Assembly: GCF_011043775.1 (NCBI RefSeq)
Contig: NZ_JAAKXY010000002.1
Location: 372,001-436,000, forward strand
From: Natronolimnobius sp. AArcel1
Lineage (GTDB): Archaea; Halobacteriota; Halobacteria; Halobacteriales; Natrialbaceae
Direction: 5' to 3'
DNA length: 64,000 nucleotides
How positions within the stretch are numbered: position 1 is the stretch's first letter; the number at the start of each line of letters is the position of its first letter. A program made the translations under genes and the position numbers. This document shows positions 15,476 through 24,636 of the stretch, one piece after another. A model generated the notes under the pieces. It was not told the DNA's origin. It ran no database searches and was given only the letters and a program-made list of their open reading frames with translations.

Positions 15476-16972
15476 ATGACCACGGAACAAGACTCACGCG
15501 CATCTGATGCCGTACAACTCGCCGAAACGACGACGCAGCCGTCTTCGGTCGTCGCGCGAACGTCGACCTGGTCAGTCTGGGCACTCTTTTGTCTCAGCGT
15601 CGGGGCACTTGCACTCACAGCGCTGCGAGGGACCCAGTGGATCGTTTCGGACATCCTGATCGTCGACGGCTTGACCGCAGTCATGTGGGTCGTCGTCACC
15701 TTCTTCAGCGGTATCGTCCACAGCTACTCGCGGCGCTACATGGCGGGCGACCGTGATATCGAGCGGTTTTACGCCCGTGTGTTCGGGTTCACGCTCGTCG
15801 TGATGACGATGACGGCGGCCAACCACGTCGCATTGCTCGCGGCAGCGTGGCTCGCGATGGGACTGTTGATGGCCGGCCTCATCGGCCACGTTCGTGACTG
15901 GGAACAGGCACAGGCCGCGGCCACGCTGGCTCGTCGCTACTTCCTCGCCAGCAGCGCGCTGCTTGCCGGCAGTTTGAGCCTGTTAGCCTGGGCGACTGGA
16001 ACCACCTCGATCAGCGGAATTCTCGCGCAGGCAGACGAGATTTCGACGTCCGTTGCGCTCGTCGCCGTCAGCGCTATTGTCCTTGCGGCGCTGATCCAAT
16101 CCGCGCTGTTTCCCTTCCACAACTGGCTGCTTTCCTCGATGACAGCCCCAACGCCGGCCTCCGCGCTGATGCACGCCGGGTTTGTCAACGCCGGTGGCAT
16201 CCTGCTGACCCGATTCGCGCCGGTCGTCACCCTCGAGGTCGCCGTCATGTCTGCGGTGGTCCTCATTGGTGCGGTCAGTGCGCTGCTGGGTCAGGCGATG
16301 GGACTCGTCCAACCCAACGTCAAGCGCAAACTCGGCAGTTCGACCATCGCCCAGATGGGCTTTATGATCATGCAGTGTGGCCTCGGCTTTTTCGCCGCCG
16401 CAATCGCCCACCTCATCCTTCACGGCTTCTACAAGGCCTATCTCTTTCTCTCCGCCGGCGCTTCAGTCGAGCAGACCGTTCCCAAAGACGCCAAATCGAC
16501 CGACACCGGCGTCTCGAGCGTCGCCATCGGCGCCGTCACGGCTGTCGGTGCCGGAGTGGTGTTTGCTACACTCACCGGCAAATCGCTGCTGGCGTTCGAT
16601 AGCGGGACGATCCTCGTCCTCGTCGTGGTTCTGACGACACTGACTGCCACGCGAGATATCCTCCGGCGGGCCGTCCTGCCGGCGACGCTCAGAGTCGCCG
16701 CCGTGCCGATCGTCGTGCTGAGCGCGATCACTGGTTACGCCCTGCTGTACAACGCGATCTCCACGGCCCTTTCGGGCGTGCCGATGACCGACGCGCCAAC
16801 GGAGTTAACGGCCGCACACTTCCTTGCGCTCGCCCTGTTCGTCGTTGCTTACCTGGCGACGGAATTCGGTTGGCACCGCTCGAGCACCCGCCTTTACGTC
16901 TTCCTGTTGAATCGCTCTCAACCCGATTCGTCGACCGTCCTCACCACCAAAGCGGAGTACAACGATGTCTAG
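15476..16972 (+). CDS. dabB: DabB, membrane subunit of the inorganic carbon uptake complex
   Basis: 498 residues from ATG 15476, preceded by GGAGG; the frame's upstream extension has no membrane character. The protein is a chain of about 13-14 hydrophobic helices related to NuoL/MrpA (proton-conducting). It contains GIVHSYSRRYMAGDRDIERF, ALIQSALFPFHNWLLSSMTA, PTPASALMHAGFVNAGGILL and KRKLGSSTIAQMGFMIMQCG. Paired with a DabA-type protein this family forms the DAB bicarbonate/CO2 accumulation complex rather than Complex I. Its stop overlaps the dabA start by 8 nt, so the two are translationally coupled. Confidence 0.92.
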   Translation: MTTEQDSRASDAVQLAETTTQPSSVVARTSTWSVWALFCLSVGALALTALRGTQWIVSDILIVDGLTAVMWVVVTFFSGIVHSYSRRYMAGDRDIERFYARVFGFTLVVMTMTAANHVALLAAAWLAMGLLMAGLIGHVRDWEQAQAAATLARRYFLASSALLAGSLSLLAWATGTTSISGILAQADEISTSVALVAVSAIVLAALIQSALFPFHNWLLSSMTAPTPASALMHAGFVNAGGILLTRFAPVVTLEVAVMSAVVLIGAVSALLGQAMGLVQPNVKRKLGSSTIAQMGFMIMQCGLGFFAAAIAHLILHGFYKAYLFLSAGASVEQTVPKDAKSTDTGVSSVAIGAVTAVGAGVVFATLTGKSLLAFDSGTILVLVVVLTTLTATRDILRRAVLPATLRVAAVPIVVLSAITGYALLYNAISTALSGVPMTDAPTELTAAHFLALALFVVAYLATEFGWHRSSTRLYVFLLNRSQPDSSTVLTTKAEYNDV

Positions 16973-19472
16973 TCACCAATCCCAGACTCACCTCGAGTCC
17001 GAGTCACAATCCGCACAGCAACTGGCCGAGCAATCACAGACACCGCAACTCGGTGACCACATCTCCGAGAACATTGACCGCGCGGCCGAGCGAATCGGCT
17101 CCGTCTGGCCGATCCACTCGTTCGTCACGGCCAACCCGCTCTCAGGATTCGAAGACCAACCATTTCACGAGGCCGTCGCCGAGGCCCAACGGCTGTTCGG
17201 CGGCCGCGGCTATCCAAGACCCTCTGTCTTCCAGCAAGCCTGGGAGACCGGACAGATCGATCCCGAGATTCTGGCCAACGAACTCGAGTCACGTGGTATC
17301 GACCGCAAGCCAGAGACGCTGCTCGACGAACTGGCCGACGCTGAAGCAGCACACGCGGCGGACGCCGACATCGATCCCGCAACCGAAACTGTCGATTGCG
17401 TACTCTCGAAGTGGCTCGCCGCGTTCGTCGACAAAGGGAAGGCCGCGTGGCCGATGCCTGACCGCGACGAGGGGTTTTACGCAGCCTGGCGTGCGGTTGC
17501 TCCCGTCGATAGCGACGTGCCCTGCAGTGATTCCGACGCGCTTCCCGAAACCGCGCCCGAGGCGCTCGAGGACGCCCTCAGCGGTTCCCCGGAAAGCCGC
17601 TGGGTTGATATCGTTGAACACCACCTCGCCGCGTTGCCGGGCTGGACCGGACTCATCAAGCAACGCGCTGATGACGACGCTGATCCCTGGCAGACCGAGT
17701 ATGCGATTACTCTACGCGAGTACCTTGCAGTGCGCCTGACGCTCGTTGAGTTGCTGGACGCGCCCCTCGAGCCCGATACCACGTCCAGTTCGGCGGACGG
17801 AACAGCGCTCGAGACGGAACCGATCGCAGAAATCTGGCTGACTGCCTGGGAGCGCAGCTACCGCGAGCGCCTGCTCTCGGATATCGATACGTCGGTCACT
17901 AATCCCTCACAGGTCAACAATAACGCGCGGCCGGCCGCCCAACTCGTGTTCTGTATCGACACCCGCTCGGAGATTATTCGCCGCCACCTCGAGGAGCAGG
18001 GACACTACGAGACACACGGCTATGCGGGCTTTTTCGGCGTTCCGATGCGCTACCAGGGCTACGACTCGGCCACCGAAACCGACGCGTGTCCGCCCATCGT
18101 CGATGCCCAACACCGCATCGTCGACCGGCCTGCCGAAACGGACGACACAGCTATCGCCTCTCACGAACGCTGGACCGACCTGACGACCGCAACCCGGAAA
18201 CACTTCAAGCGGCTCAAGACTGACGTCGTCGCTGCCTTCCCGTTCGTTGAGGGTGCCGGCGGCGCGTACGGCTCAGCGATGACCACGCGAACCCTGTTCC
18301 CCTCAACGGTCACGAAACTCCGCCGCGCCGTCGACGAACGCATCCCGAGTTCCGGCGAGTTCTGTTCGCCGACGCTCGAGGCCCACGAACACGACGACCA
18401 CACGCACGCGGATCACGCCCTCCCGCAGGGGATGACCTTCGAGGAGAAAGTCTCCGCCGCCGAGACCGCCTTCGACCTCATGGGCTGGACAGACTTCGCC
18501 CGTCTGGTCGTCTTTACGGGCCATGCGAGTCATACGACGAACAACCCGTTCGACTCGAGTCTCGACTGTGGCGCCTGTGCTGGCAACGCTGGTGGCCCGA
18601 ACGCTCGCGTGCTCGCGACAATTTGCAACGACGAGAACGTCAAAGCCGAACTGCGCGAGCGCGGCTTCCACATTCCTGAAGACACCGTCTTCCTCGCGGG
18701 CGAACACAATACGACGACCGACGAAATTACCCTGTTCGACGGTGACGTGCCCGAGAGCCACCAGGAAGACCTCGAGCAACTCTACGCCGATCTCGAGCGT
18801 GCTCGTGCTGGTGCGGCGGCCGAACGGCTCGAATCGATGACTGACGCCGATGCCGACGAAATCGACCCTGAGGCAGCTGTCGAGGAAGTCGAGCGCAAGG
18901 CAGTCGACTGGGCCGAAACGCGTCCCGAGTGGGGACTGGCCGGCAACGCCTCGTTTGTCATCGGCCCGCGCGAACTCACCGAGGACGAGAACCTGGATGG
19001 CCGCGCGTTCCTCCACTCCTACGACTGGACGACCGATCCCGAGGGCGATGCGCTCGAGGCCATTCTGACGGGACCGCTCGTGGTCACCCAGTGGATCAAC
19101 AGCCAGTACTACTTCGCGACCGTCGACAACGGCGTCTACGGGAGCGGCTCGAAGGTCACACAGAACCCAGTCGGCAACGTCGGCGTCGTGCAAGGCAACG
19201 GCGGTGACCTGATGACTGGCCTGCCGCTGCAGTCGCTCAAGGTCGATGACGACCAGCCGTACCATCAGCCGCTGCGTCTCTCGACGGTAATCCACGCACC
19301 GCTCGAGCGCGTGACCGACATTCTCAACCGTCACGACGAGGTCACGCAGTTGCTCGACAACGATTGGATTGGCGGGCTAACGGTTATCGATCCCGAGCAA
19401 GACAATCAAGCGTTCCATTATCAGGACGGCCTCGAGTGGGAACCTGAGATTGGACCGGCGCCAGCGCACTGA
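16965..19472 (+). CDS. dabA: DabA, zinc-dependent subunit of the inorganic carbon uptake complex
   Basis: 835 residues, the former UPF0753/DUF2309 family. DabA looks like a distant beta-carbonic anhydrase and, with DabB, couples ion flux to one-way CO2 hydration to bicarbonate. The expected zinc and catalytic residues are present: Cys330 and Asp332 in FCIDTRSEIIRRHLEEQGHY, His520 in VVFTGHASHTTNNPFDSSLD and Cys535 in DCGACAGNAGGPNARVLATI. A conserved N-terminal segment (WPIHSFVTANPLSGFEDQPF) precedes them. An acidic His-rich loop (EAHEHDDHTHADHA, about 472-485) is a haloarchaeal addition that may bind metal. Confidence 0.93.
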   Translation: MSSHQSQTHLESESQSAQQLAEQSQTPQLGDHISENIDRAAERIGSVWPIHSFVTANPLSGFEDQPFHEAVAEAQRLFGGRGYPRPSVFQQAWETGQIDPEILANELESRGIDRKPETLLDELADAEAAHAADADIDPATETVDCVLSKWLAAFVDKGKAAWPMPDRDEGFYAAWRAVAPVDSDVPCSDSDALPETAPEALEDALSGSPESRWVDIVEHHLAALPGWTGLIKQRADDDADPWQTEYAITLREYLAVRLTLVELLDAPLEPDTTSSSADGTALETEPIAEIWLTAWERSYRERLLSDIDTSVTNPSQVNNNARPAAQLVFCIDTRSEIIRRHLEEQGHYETHGYAGFFGVPMRYQGYDSATETDACPPIVDAQHRIVDRPAETDDTAIASHERWTDLTTATRKHFKRLKTDVVAAFPFVEGAGGAYGSAMTTRTLFPSTVTKLRRAVDERIPSSGEFCSPTLEAHEHDDHTHADHALPQGMTFEEKVSAAETAFDLMGWTDFARLVVFTGHASHTTNNPFDSSLDCGACAGNAGGPNARVLATICNDENVKAELRERGFHIPEDTVFLAGEHNTTTDEITLFDGDVPESHQEDLEQLYADLERARAGAAAERLESMTDADADEIDPEAAVEEVERKAVDWAETRPEWGLAGNASFVIGPRELTEDENLDGRAFLHSYDWTTDPEGDALEAILTGPLVVTQWINSQYYFATVDNGVYGSGSKVTQNPVGNVGVVQGNGGDLMTGLPLQSLKVDDDQPYHQPLRLSTVIHAPLERVTDILNRHDEVTQLLDNDWIGGLTVIDPEQDNQAFHYQDGLEWEPEIGPAPAH

Positions 19473-19476
19473 TTTG

Positions 19477-19695
19477 TTAGAGTCCGTCGCCGTCCTCGAG
19501 TCGGTGGACGGTTACGGAGACGAAATAGACCAGCATGAACAACAAGAATCCAACGACGAGGCCGCCGAGTTCGACCGTCCCGATCCCAGCGGGCGAGAGC
19601 ACGGCCAGGGCTGTCAGGGCGACGACGAAGATTACGATCGTGAACGCGCCGATGGCATAGTAGAAACCAACATCGGAGCCAAAGCGCTCTTTCAT
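19477..19695 (-). CDS. Small two-helix membrane protein
   Basis: 72 residues with hydrophobic segments at about 10-34 (GFYYAIGAFTIVIFVVALTA) and 42-63 (ELGGLVVGFLLFMLVYFVSV). The C-terminal VHRLEDGDGL is charged. It is convergent with dabA, with 4 nt between stops, and lies downstream of the carbonic anhydrase gene on the same strand (74-nt gap), so it may be cotranscribed with it. No family recognised; a role in carbon uptake is only suggested by position. Confidence 0.65.
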   Translation of the reverse strand: MKERFGSDVGFYYAIGAFTIVIFVVALTALAVLSPAGIGTVELGGLVVGFLLFMLVYFVSVTVHRLEDGDGL

Positions 19696-19769
19696 CGGTT
19701 GAAAATCCGCTTCGAGTCATGAAAACAGTACCGACAGTTGGATTTCGCCCCGGGCCACGGGAATCGAAG

Positions 19770-20519
19770 TCAGTACAGTAGACTCTGGGTTATCGGCTCG
19801 TACTCCTCGGGAAGTTGCTCAGCAATTGCGTCCGGCTCCATCGTGCCGTTGACGTTGACCAGATATGCACAGCCGTGGTCATCCCCGTAGACGCCTTGAA
19901 AGTCATAGACAAAGCCGTAGATGTCGATGCCGTCCGGGACGTTCGGGGAGTTACGGAGGAACTCCGCCTGATGGTCAACGTTGTATTCGACGAGTTGGTT
20001 GATCACTAAATCGTCGTCCGCGTTAGCGTCGATCAGGTCGCTCTCGAGGGCGTCCTCAACGACGGGTACAAGCATGCGGATCCACTTGTCGACGCCCTGG
20101 GGCCCGGGTAGTGAGTCGCCCGTTGCGACGCGATAGGCTGCAGTGATGGCTCCACAGCCGGTGTGGCCGACGACAGCCGCGACCTCGGTGTCCGTGTGGT
20201 GGATCGGGTAGAGCAACCCGCCGTCGACGATCCGCTCGCCGTCGTCTTCGTCCCAGACCTGATTGCCGATGTTGCTCGGTGTAAAGACCTGTCCTGCATG
20301 ATCGACGCCCCACATGTCCTCCTGTGGCACCCGCGAGTCCGAGCAGGAGATGGCGACGATGTCTGGGTGCTGTTCAACCTGCACGTCCGCGAAGTAGTCT
20401 TCCGGCAGAGAGTTGACGTGGTGGCGATTGCCCACGAGCAGTTCCGCAAGGATTCCGTACTCGCTGTCGGCGTCGGAATCGCGGCCGCCTCTACCGCTCG
20501 GTTCGCTATCGGTTCCCAT
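19770..20519 (-). CDS. Beta-class carbonic anhydrase
   Basis: 249 residues from the ATG at 20517-20519; the frame extends upstream but the extra residues are Arg-rich and not family-like. Zinc and catalytic residues: Cys59 and Asp61-x-Arg63 in SCSDSRVP, His119 and Cys122 in VVGHTGCGAITAAYR. The enzyme interconverts CO2 and bicarbonate in the cytoplasm. Together with dabBA, 300 nt away on the other strand, it forms an inorganic carbon island. In a heterotroph this would supply bicarbonate for carboxylations. It is followed by a small membrane protein gene. Confidence 0.92.
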   Translation of the reverse strand: MGTDSEPSGRGGRDSDADSEYGILAELLVGNRHHVNSLPEDYFADVQVEQHPDIVAISCSDSRVPQEDMWGVDHAGQVFTPSNIGNQVWDEDDGERIVDGGLLYPIHHTDTEVAAVVGHTGCGAITAAYRVATGDSLPGPQGVDKWIRMLVPVVEDALESDLIDANADDDLVINQLVEYNVDHQAEFLRNSPNVPDGIDIYGFVYDFQGVYGDDHGCAYLVNVNGTMEPDAIAEQLPEEYEPITQSLLY

Positions 20520-20647
20520 AGGTACCCTATCTCGGCGGCGGTGAAAAGCTTCTCCGGCGATCCCGGCTCGAGTGCAAGCCAGCTGTGACCTGCCAGCTAC
20601 TTTCCGCAATCCTGTGTCTCTTCACGCAAGCTCTGTTACAGACGCAC

Positions 20648-21664
20648 ATGGCTGACACCAGACAGTGGCGACTCGCGAGCCGCCCAACCGGAACACCGAC
20701 AGCGGAGAACTTCGACCTCGTCACCATCGAGCGACCCGACCTCGGTCCAGGTGAGGTACTCGTCCGAACGCTGTACCAGTCCGTCGATCCATACATGCGC
20801 GGGCGGATGCGCGACGCCGAATCCTACGCCGAACCGTGGGACGTTGGCGAACCGATGCAGGCCGGCGTCGTCGGCGAAGTCCTCGAATCCGAGGCCGACG
20901 CCTTCGAGGCGGGCGACGTTGTCACGGGCAACCTGCTGTGGGCCGAACACGCCGTCGCAGATGCTGACGAACTCCGGCAAGTCAACCCCGATCTCGGTCC
21001 CGTCTCGACCGCACTCGGCGTGCTCGGAATGCCCGGCGTCACGGCCTACTTCGGCATGCTCGAGGTAGCCGATCCTGGCCCCGGTGACACCGTTGTCGTC
21101 TCCGGCGCAGCGGGCGCAGTCGGCTCCGTCGCGGGACAACTGGCGCGTCTCTCAGGTGCTCGAGTCGTTGGAACTGCCGGCAGCGACGAGAAGACCGACT
21201 GGCTCTCCGACGAGTTGGGATTCGACGCCGCGATCAACTACAAGGAAACGGAGGACCTCGCAGGCGCGATAGCCGAGGCCTGCCCGGATGGCATCGACGC
21301 CTACTTCGACAACGTCGGCGGACCGATTACGGACGCCGTCTGGCCACTGTTGAACGTTCGCGCCCGGGTAGCCGTCTGTGGGCAAATCTCGCAGTACAAC
21401 GCAACCGAACAGCCGACCGGACCGCGAAAGCTCGGCAAACTAATCCAGTCTCGCGCCCGCGTGGAAGGGTTCCTCGTGGGCGACTACGAAGGTCGGTGGG
21501 GCGAAGCACTCGAGCGCCTTTCGGGGTTCATCCACGAGGACGAGTTACAGTACCGCGAACACGTCGTCGAGGGCTTCGAGGACGCACCCGATGCCTTCCT
21601 CGGGCTGTTCGAGGGCGAGAACATCGGCAAACAGCTCGTGCAGGTGGCTGAGCGCGACGTCTGA
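20648..21664 (+). CDS. NADP-dependent MDR oxidoreductase (LTB4DH/CurA-like)
   Basis: 338 residues from ATG 20648. It belongs to the zinc-free medium-chain dehydrogenase/reductases: LYQSVDPYMRGRMRDAESYA, GEPMQAGVVGEVLES, the nucleotide motif VSGAAGAVGSVAGQLARLSG, and YFDNVGGPITDAVWPLLNVR followed by VCGQISQYN. Family members reduce the double bond of alpha,beta-unsaturated ketones with NADPH. The ATG at 20648 matches the family start; the longer frame adds a hydrophobic stretch not seen in relatives. Substrate unknown; monocistronic. Confidence 0.9.
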   Translation: MADTRQWRLASRPTGTPTAENFDLVTIERPDLGPGEVLVRTLYQSVDPYMRGRMRDAESYAEPWDVGEPMQAGVVGEVLESEADAFEAGDVVTGNLLWAEHAVADADELRQVNPDLGPVSTALGVLGMPGVTAYFGMLEVADPGPGDTVVVSGAAGAVGSVAGQLARLSGARVVGTAGSDEKTDWLSDELGFDAAINYKETEDLAGAIAEACPDGIDAYFDNVGGPITDAVWPLLNVRARVAVCGQISQYNATEQPTGPRKLGKLIQSRARVEGFLVGDYEGRWGEALERLSGFIHEDELQYREHVVEGFEDAPDAFLGLFEGENIGKQLVQVAERDV

Positions 21665-21671
21665 TCGTCGC

Positions 21672-21755
21672 CCACAGCACTGCGGTCCGCTCGGCAGCAC
21701 AGCATACCGCAGCACCGCACAACACACCACCGCATAGCACCGCACAGTCCCGAAG
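21672..21755 (+). repeat. Short imperfect tandem repeat (CAGCACCGCA-like)
   Basis: The intergenic sequence is made of degenerate units such as CAGCACTGCG, CAGCACAGCA, CAGCACCGCA and TAGCACCGCA. It sits between the oxidoreductase stop and the alpha/beta hydrolase start. It might be a slippage-prone spacer or terminator; no function is evident. Confidence 0.6.
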
Positions 21756-21794
21756 CTTTTTGCGCCGATTCTGCTATCGTACAGCCAGACCACG

Positions 21795-22694
21795 ATGGAC
21801 CGAACGGACACCCACGCGGACTCAATCCCCGACTCGAGCAGCGAGTCCGATGACGACCCGCGGGAGGCGAACGTCTCGGCACCAGGACTTGGTATCGACA
21901 GAGACACGCACACGCTCGCGGACGGCCGCCAGCTTGCCTACGCCACGTTCGGTCCTGACGACGGCACACCGCTGATTTTCCATCACGGCACACCCGGCTC
22001 TGGCGTCCTCGGCGCGGTCCTCTCGTACGCCGCCCGCGGACAGGGCGTGCACCTGATCGCACCGACCAGGCCCGGCTACGGCCGCTCCGATCCGTATCCA
22101 GCGGGAACGCTCGAGACGTGGGCCGAGGACTGCGAGGAGCTAGCTGACGCACTCGGCCTCGAGACCTTTGCCGTCGCGGGGTTTTCCGGCGGCGGGCCGT
22201 ATGCGCTGGCTGTCGCTGACGCCCTCCCCGAGCGTGTCACGGCGGCAGGCATCGTGAGCCCGCCGGTCCCCGAGAGCGCGGGCGTCTTCGGACGTCTCGC
22301 CCGATTTCCGCGACTACTTGGGCTCGCCTTCCGTGCGGGCAACGCCCTCGCACGCTACCGCGGCGACCAGTTCGTCGTGGACCGACTCACCGAGCGCTCA
22401 CTGCACAAAATCACCATCGAAATCGTCGGCCAGGACTTCCGAACCGCACTCGAGAACGGCCCCGCGGGCGCGGTGCGCGAGAGTCGCCTGCTCGCGGGTG
22501 ACTGGTCACTGTCAGATCCAGGCCCTGCAGTCGAGACGACCGTCTGGCATGGCGCCGGTGACACGAATGTGGCGCTCGAGGCCGTGCAGGATGCCTACGC
22601 GGAACGAGAGCACACGACGGTTCACACCGTCGAGAACGACCATCTAGGGACCCTGATTTCGGTTCGAAAAGACATCGTCGCAATCGCAGAATAA
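21795..22694 (+). CDS. Alpha/beta hydrolase
   Basis: 299 residues. After an acidic N-terminal tail (about 1-35) comes the hydrolase core: LIFHHGTPGSGV (oxyanion-hole HG), APTRPGYGRSDPYPAGT, nucleophile elbow GFSGGGPYAL with the catalytic Ser, Asp in WHGAGDTNVALEAV and His in VENDHLGTL. The arrangement is that of the broad esterase/haloalkane-dehalogenase-like group; the substrate cannot be inferred. It lies alone downstream of the MDR oxidoreductase. Confidence 0.88.
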   Translation: MDRTDTHADSIPDSSSESDDDPREANVSAPGLGIDRDTHTLADGRQLAYATFGPDDGTPLIFHHGTPGSGVLGAVLSYAARGQGVHLIAPTRPGYGRSDPYPAGTLETWAEDCEELADALGLETFAVAGFSGGGPYALAVADALPERVTAAGIVSPPVPESAGVFGRLARFPRLLGLAFRAGNALARYRGDQFVVDRLTERSLHKITIEIVGQDFRTALENGPAGAVRESRLLAGDWSLSDPGPAVETTVWHGAGDTNVALEAVQDAYAEREHTTVHTVENDHLGTLISVRKDIVAIAE

Positions 22695-22699
22695 GACAA

Positions 22700-23512
22700 C
22701 TAGTCCGTCAGTCCGTAGCCGATCTTGAACAGATAGACATCAATTGCGAGCACGACTGCCGTTAGCGCCGTCAACACGCCAAGCGAGAGCCACGGCGCAA
22801 TATCGGCGTAGGCTGCTGGCGCGACCTGATGCAGGTCGGAGTAGCCAAGCAATCCGTACCGGACGCTGTCGACCATGTAGACCATCGGATTCAGCAGGGA
22901 GACCGCCTGCCAGAGGGGCTCGAGCATGGTCAACGAGTAAAAGACTGCGCCGAAGAAGACCAGCGGCCGGAGGATGAACTGGTTCATCACCGTCAGGTCG
23001 TCAAAGTCTCTGGCGACCAGCCCGCCGATGATCCCGAAGCCGGCGAACAGCGCCGAGATGACGATCATCGTCGCGACGAGGAAGAAGGCATTCGCGACCG
23101 TAATTGGGACGAACAGCGCGCCGATGATGGCAACGATCACGCCGACGATCAGCCCGCGAACTGCGCTGGCGGCGACGTAGGCGACGACCATCTCGAGGTA
23201 CGACAGCGGCGAGGTCAGCGTCTCGTGAATGTACTCGTTCCATCGCCCATGGAAGATCGAGAATGAGGCGTTCTCGAAGGCGTTCGAAATCGTGCCGAGG
23301 ACGACGAGTCCGGGGATCAGAAAGAGGATGTAGCCGAAGTCAGCGCCGGGAACCCCTTCGACTGGGCTTTCGATCCGGCCGCCGAGGATGATACCGAAGA
23401 CCGCGAAGTAGAGCACGTTCGTGATCGCCGGCGGCATGAACGTGTTCTTGGGGCGGCGGACGAATCGCAGAATCTCGCGCTTGAATAGCGCGCGAAAGCC
23501 AACCGAGAGCAT
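22700..23512 (-). CDS. ABC-2 type transporter permease
   Basis: 270 residues with about six hydrophobic segments. The family signature lies in KREILRFVRRPKNTFMPPAI, HGRWNEYIHETLTSPLSYLE and RPLVFFGAVFYSLTMLEPLW. It is the membrane half of an ABC-2 exporter (drug, lipid or polysaccharide export). Its start overlaps the stop of the ATPase gene by one base (TGATG), so the pair is translationally coupled. It is convergent with the alpha/beta hydrolase. Substrate unknown. Confidence 0.9.
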   Translation of the reverse strand: MLSVGFRALFKREILRFVRRPKNTFMPPAITNVLYFAVFGIILGGRIESPVEGVPGADFGYILFLIPGLVVLGTISNAFENASFSIFHGRWNEYIHETLTSPLSYLEMVVAYVAASAVRGLIVGVIVAIIGALFVPITVANAFFLVATMIVISALFAGFGIIGGLVARDFDDLTVMNQFILRPLVFFGAVFYSLTMLEPLWQAVSLLNPMVYMVDSVRYGLLGYSDLHQVAPAAYADIAPWLSLGVLTALTAVVLAIDVYLFKIGYGLTD

Positions 23513-24525
23513 CAGGCGACACTCTCCTGTTCGCGCTTCGCTCGTTCATCGCCGTCGCGTTCCTCGTCGGATCCCTCGTCGCTCGAGGCTGACGACCGGG
23601 TCACCGTCCGATCCTCGCTTCTCGTGAGATCGACGAAAATCTCCTCGAGTGACGTCCGACTGATCTCGAGATCGCCGATCTCGTGGCCCATCGCTTCCAG
23701 GTCGTTGAGTAACTGCGGCGCGGTCGAGCCGCCGTCATCGACGCGCACCTCGAGATGGTTGCCCTCGAGCGTCGTCTCGTGCGCGTAGCCGTCGAGGGCA
23801 GGCGCAGTCGCCGGCGGCGACTCGAGGCGGACCGAGATGGTGTCCGTCCCGCGCGTCTTGAGTTCGTCCGGCGTCGCGACGGTGATTTTTTGCCCTTCGT
23901 TCATGATCGCGACGCGATCACAGAGGCGTTCGGCCTCCTCGATGTAGTGTGTCGTCAACAGGACGGTAGTCCCTTCCTCGTTGAGTTCGGTGACGAGCTC
24001 CCAGAGATCGTGGCGCAGTTGCACGTCGACGCCCGCCGTCGGTTCGTCCAGAATCAGCAGGTCGGGATCAGTGACGAGCGCACGCGCGAGGAGCAATCGG
24101 CGTTTCATCCCGCCCGACAGCCAATCGAAGCGCTCGTCACGCTTGTCGTAGATGCCGACGCGTTTGAGCACCTCATCTGCACGCTCGGCAGCCTCGTCTT
24201 CGGGCAATCCGTGATAGCCCGCCTTATGCTGGAGCACTTCCTTGATGGGGAAAAAGCGGTCGACGTTGAACTCCTGTGGCGCGAGGCCAATCGCGTCTCG
24301 AGCCTGTCGGTAGTCGTCTTCGACATCGTACCCAAATACGCGGGCATCGCCACCGCTCTTGCGGACGAGGCCGACCAGCGTATTGATGAACGTCGTCTTG
24401 CCCGCGCCGTTGGGGCCGAGCAGGCCGAAGAACTCGCCTTCCTCGACTGTGAGTGACAACCCCTGTAACGCGCGCAACTCCCCATACTCCTTGACGAGAT
24501 TCTCGGTCTCGATGGCCGGTGGCAT
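23512..24525 (-). CDS. ABC-2 exporter ATP-binding protein
   Basis: 337 residues. Walker A GPNGAGKTT (38-46), signature LSGGMKRRLLLARALVTDP, Walker B LLILDEPTAGVD and the H-loop LLTTHYIEEAERLCDR are all intact. The C-terminal 100 residues form the DrrA-like extension (LEAMGHEIGDLEISRTSLEE) ending in an acidic tail. It powers the permease encoded directly downstream. Drug and lipid exporters share this layout. Confidence 0.92.
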   Translation of the reverse strand: MPPAIETENLVKEYGELRALQGLSLTVEEGEFFGLLGPNGAGKTTFINTLVGLVRKSGGDARVFGYDVEDDYRQARDAIGLAPQEFNVDRFFPIKEVLQHKAGYHGLPEDEAAERADEVLKRVGIYDKRDERFDWLSGGMKRRLLLARALVTDPDLLILDEPTAGVDVQLRHDLWELVTELNEEGTTVLLTTHYIEEAERLCDRVAIMNEGQKITVATPDELKTRGTDTISVRLESPPATAPALDGYAHETTLEGNHLEVRVDDGGSTAPQLLNDLEAMGHEIGDLEISRTSLEEIFVDLTRSEDRTVTRSSASSDEGSDEERDGDERAKREQESVA

Positions 24526-24636
24526 CAGTATCGCCGAATCGTCGGCCCCGACTGCGGTTAACGATGTTGGTCCTCGTCGCTCGAGGCGGTGATTCTGGCC
24601 GGTATCGACTCGAGAATTAGTTGTTCGAACTCCCGA

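Noticed and set aside
18303-19334. 343-codon minus-strand frame inside dabA
   Set aside because: Shadow of dabA; no family motif.
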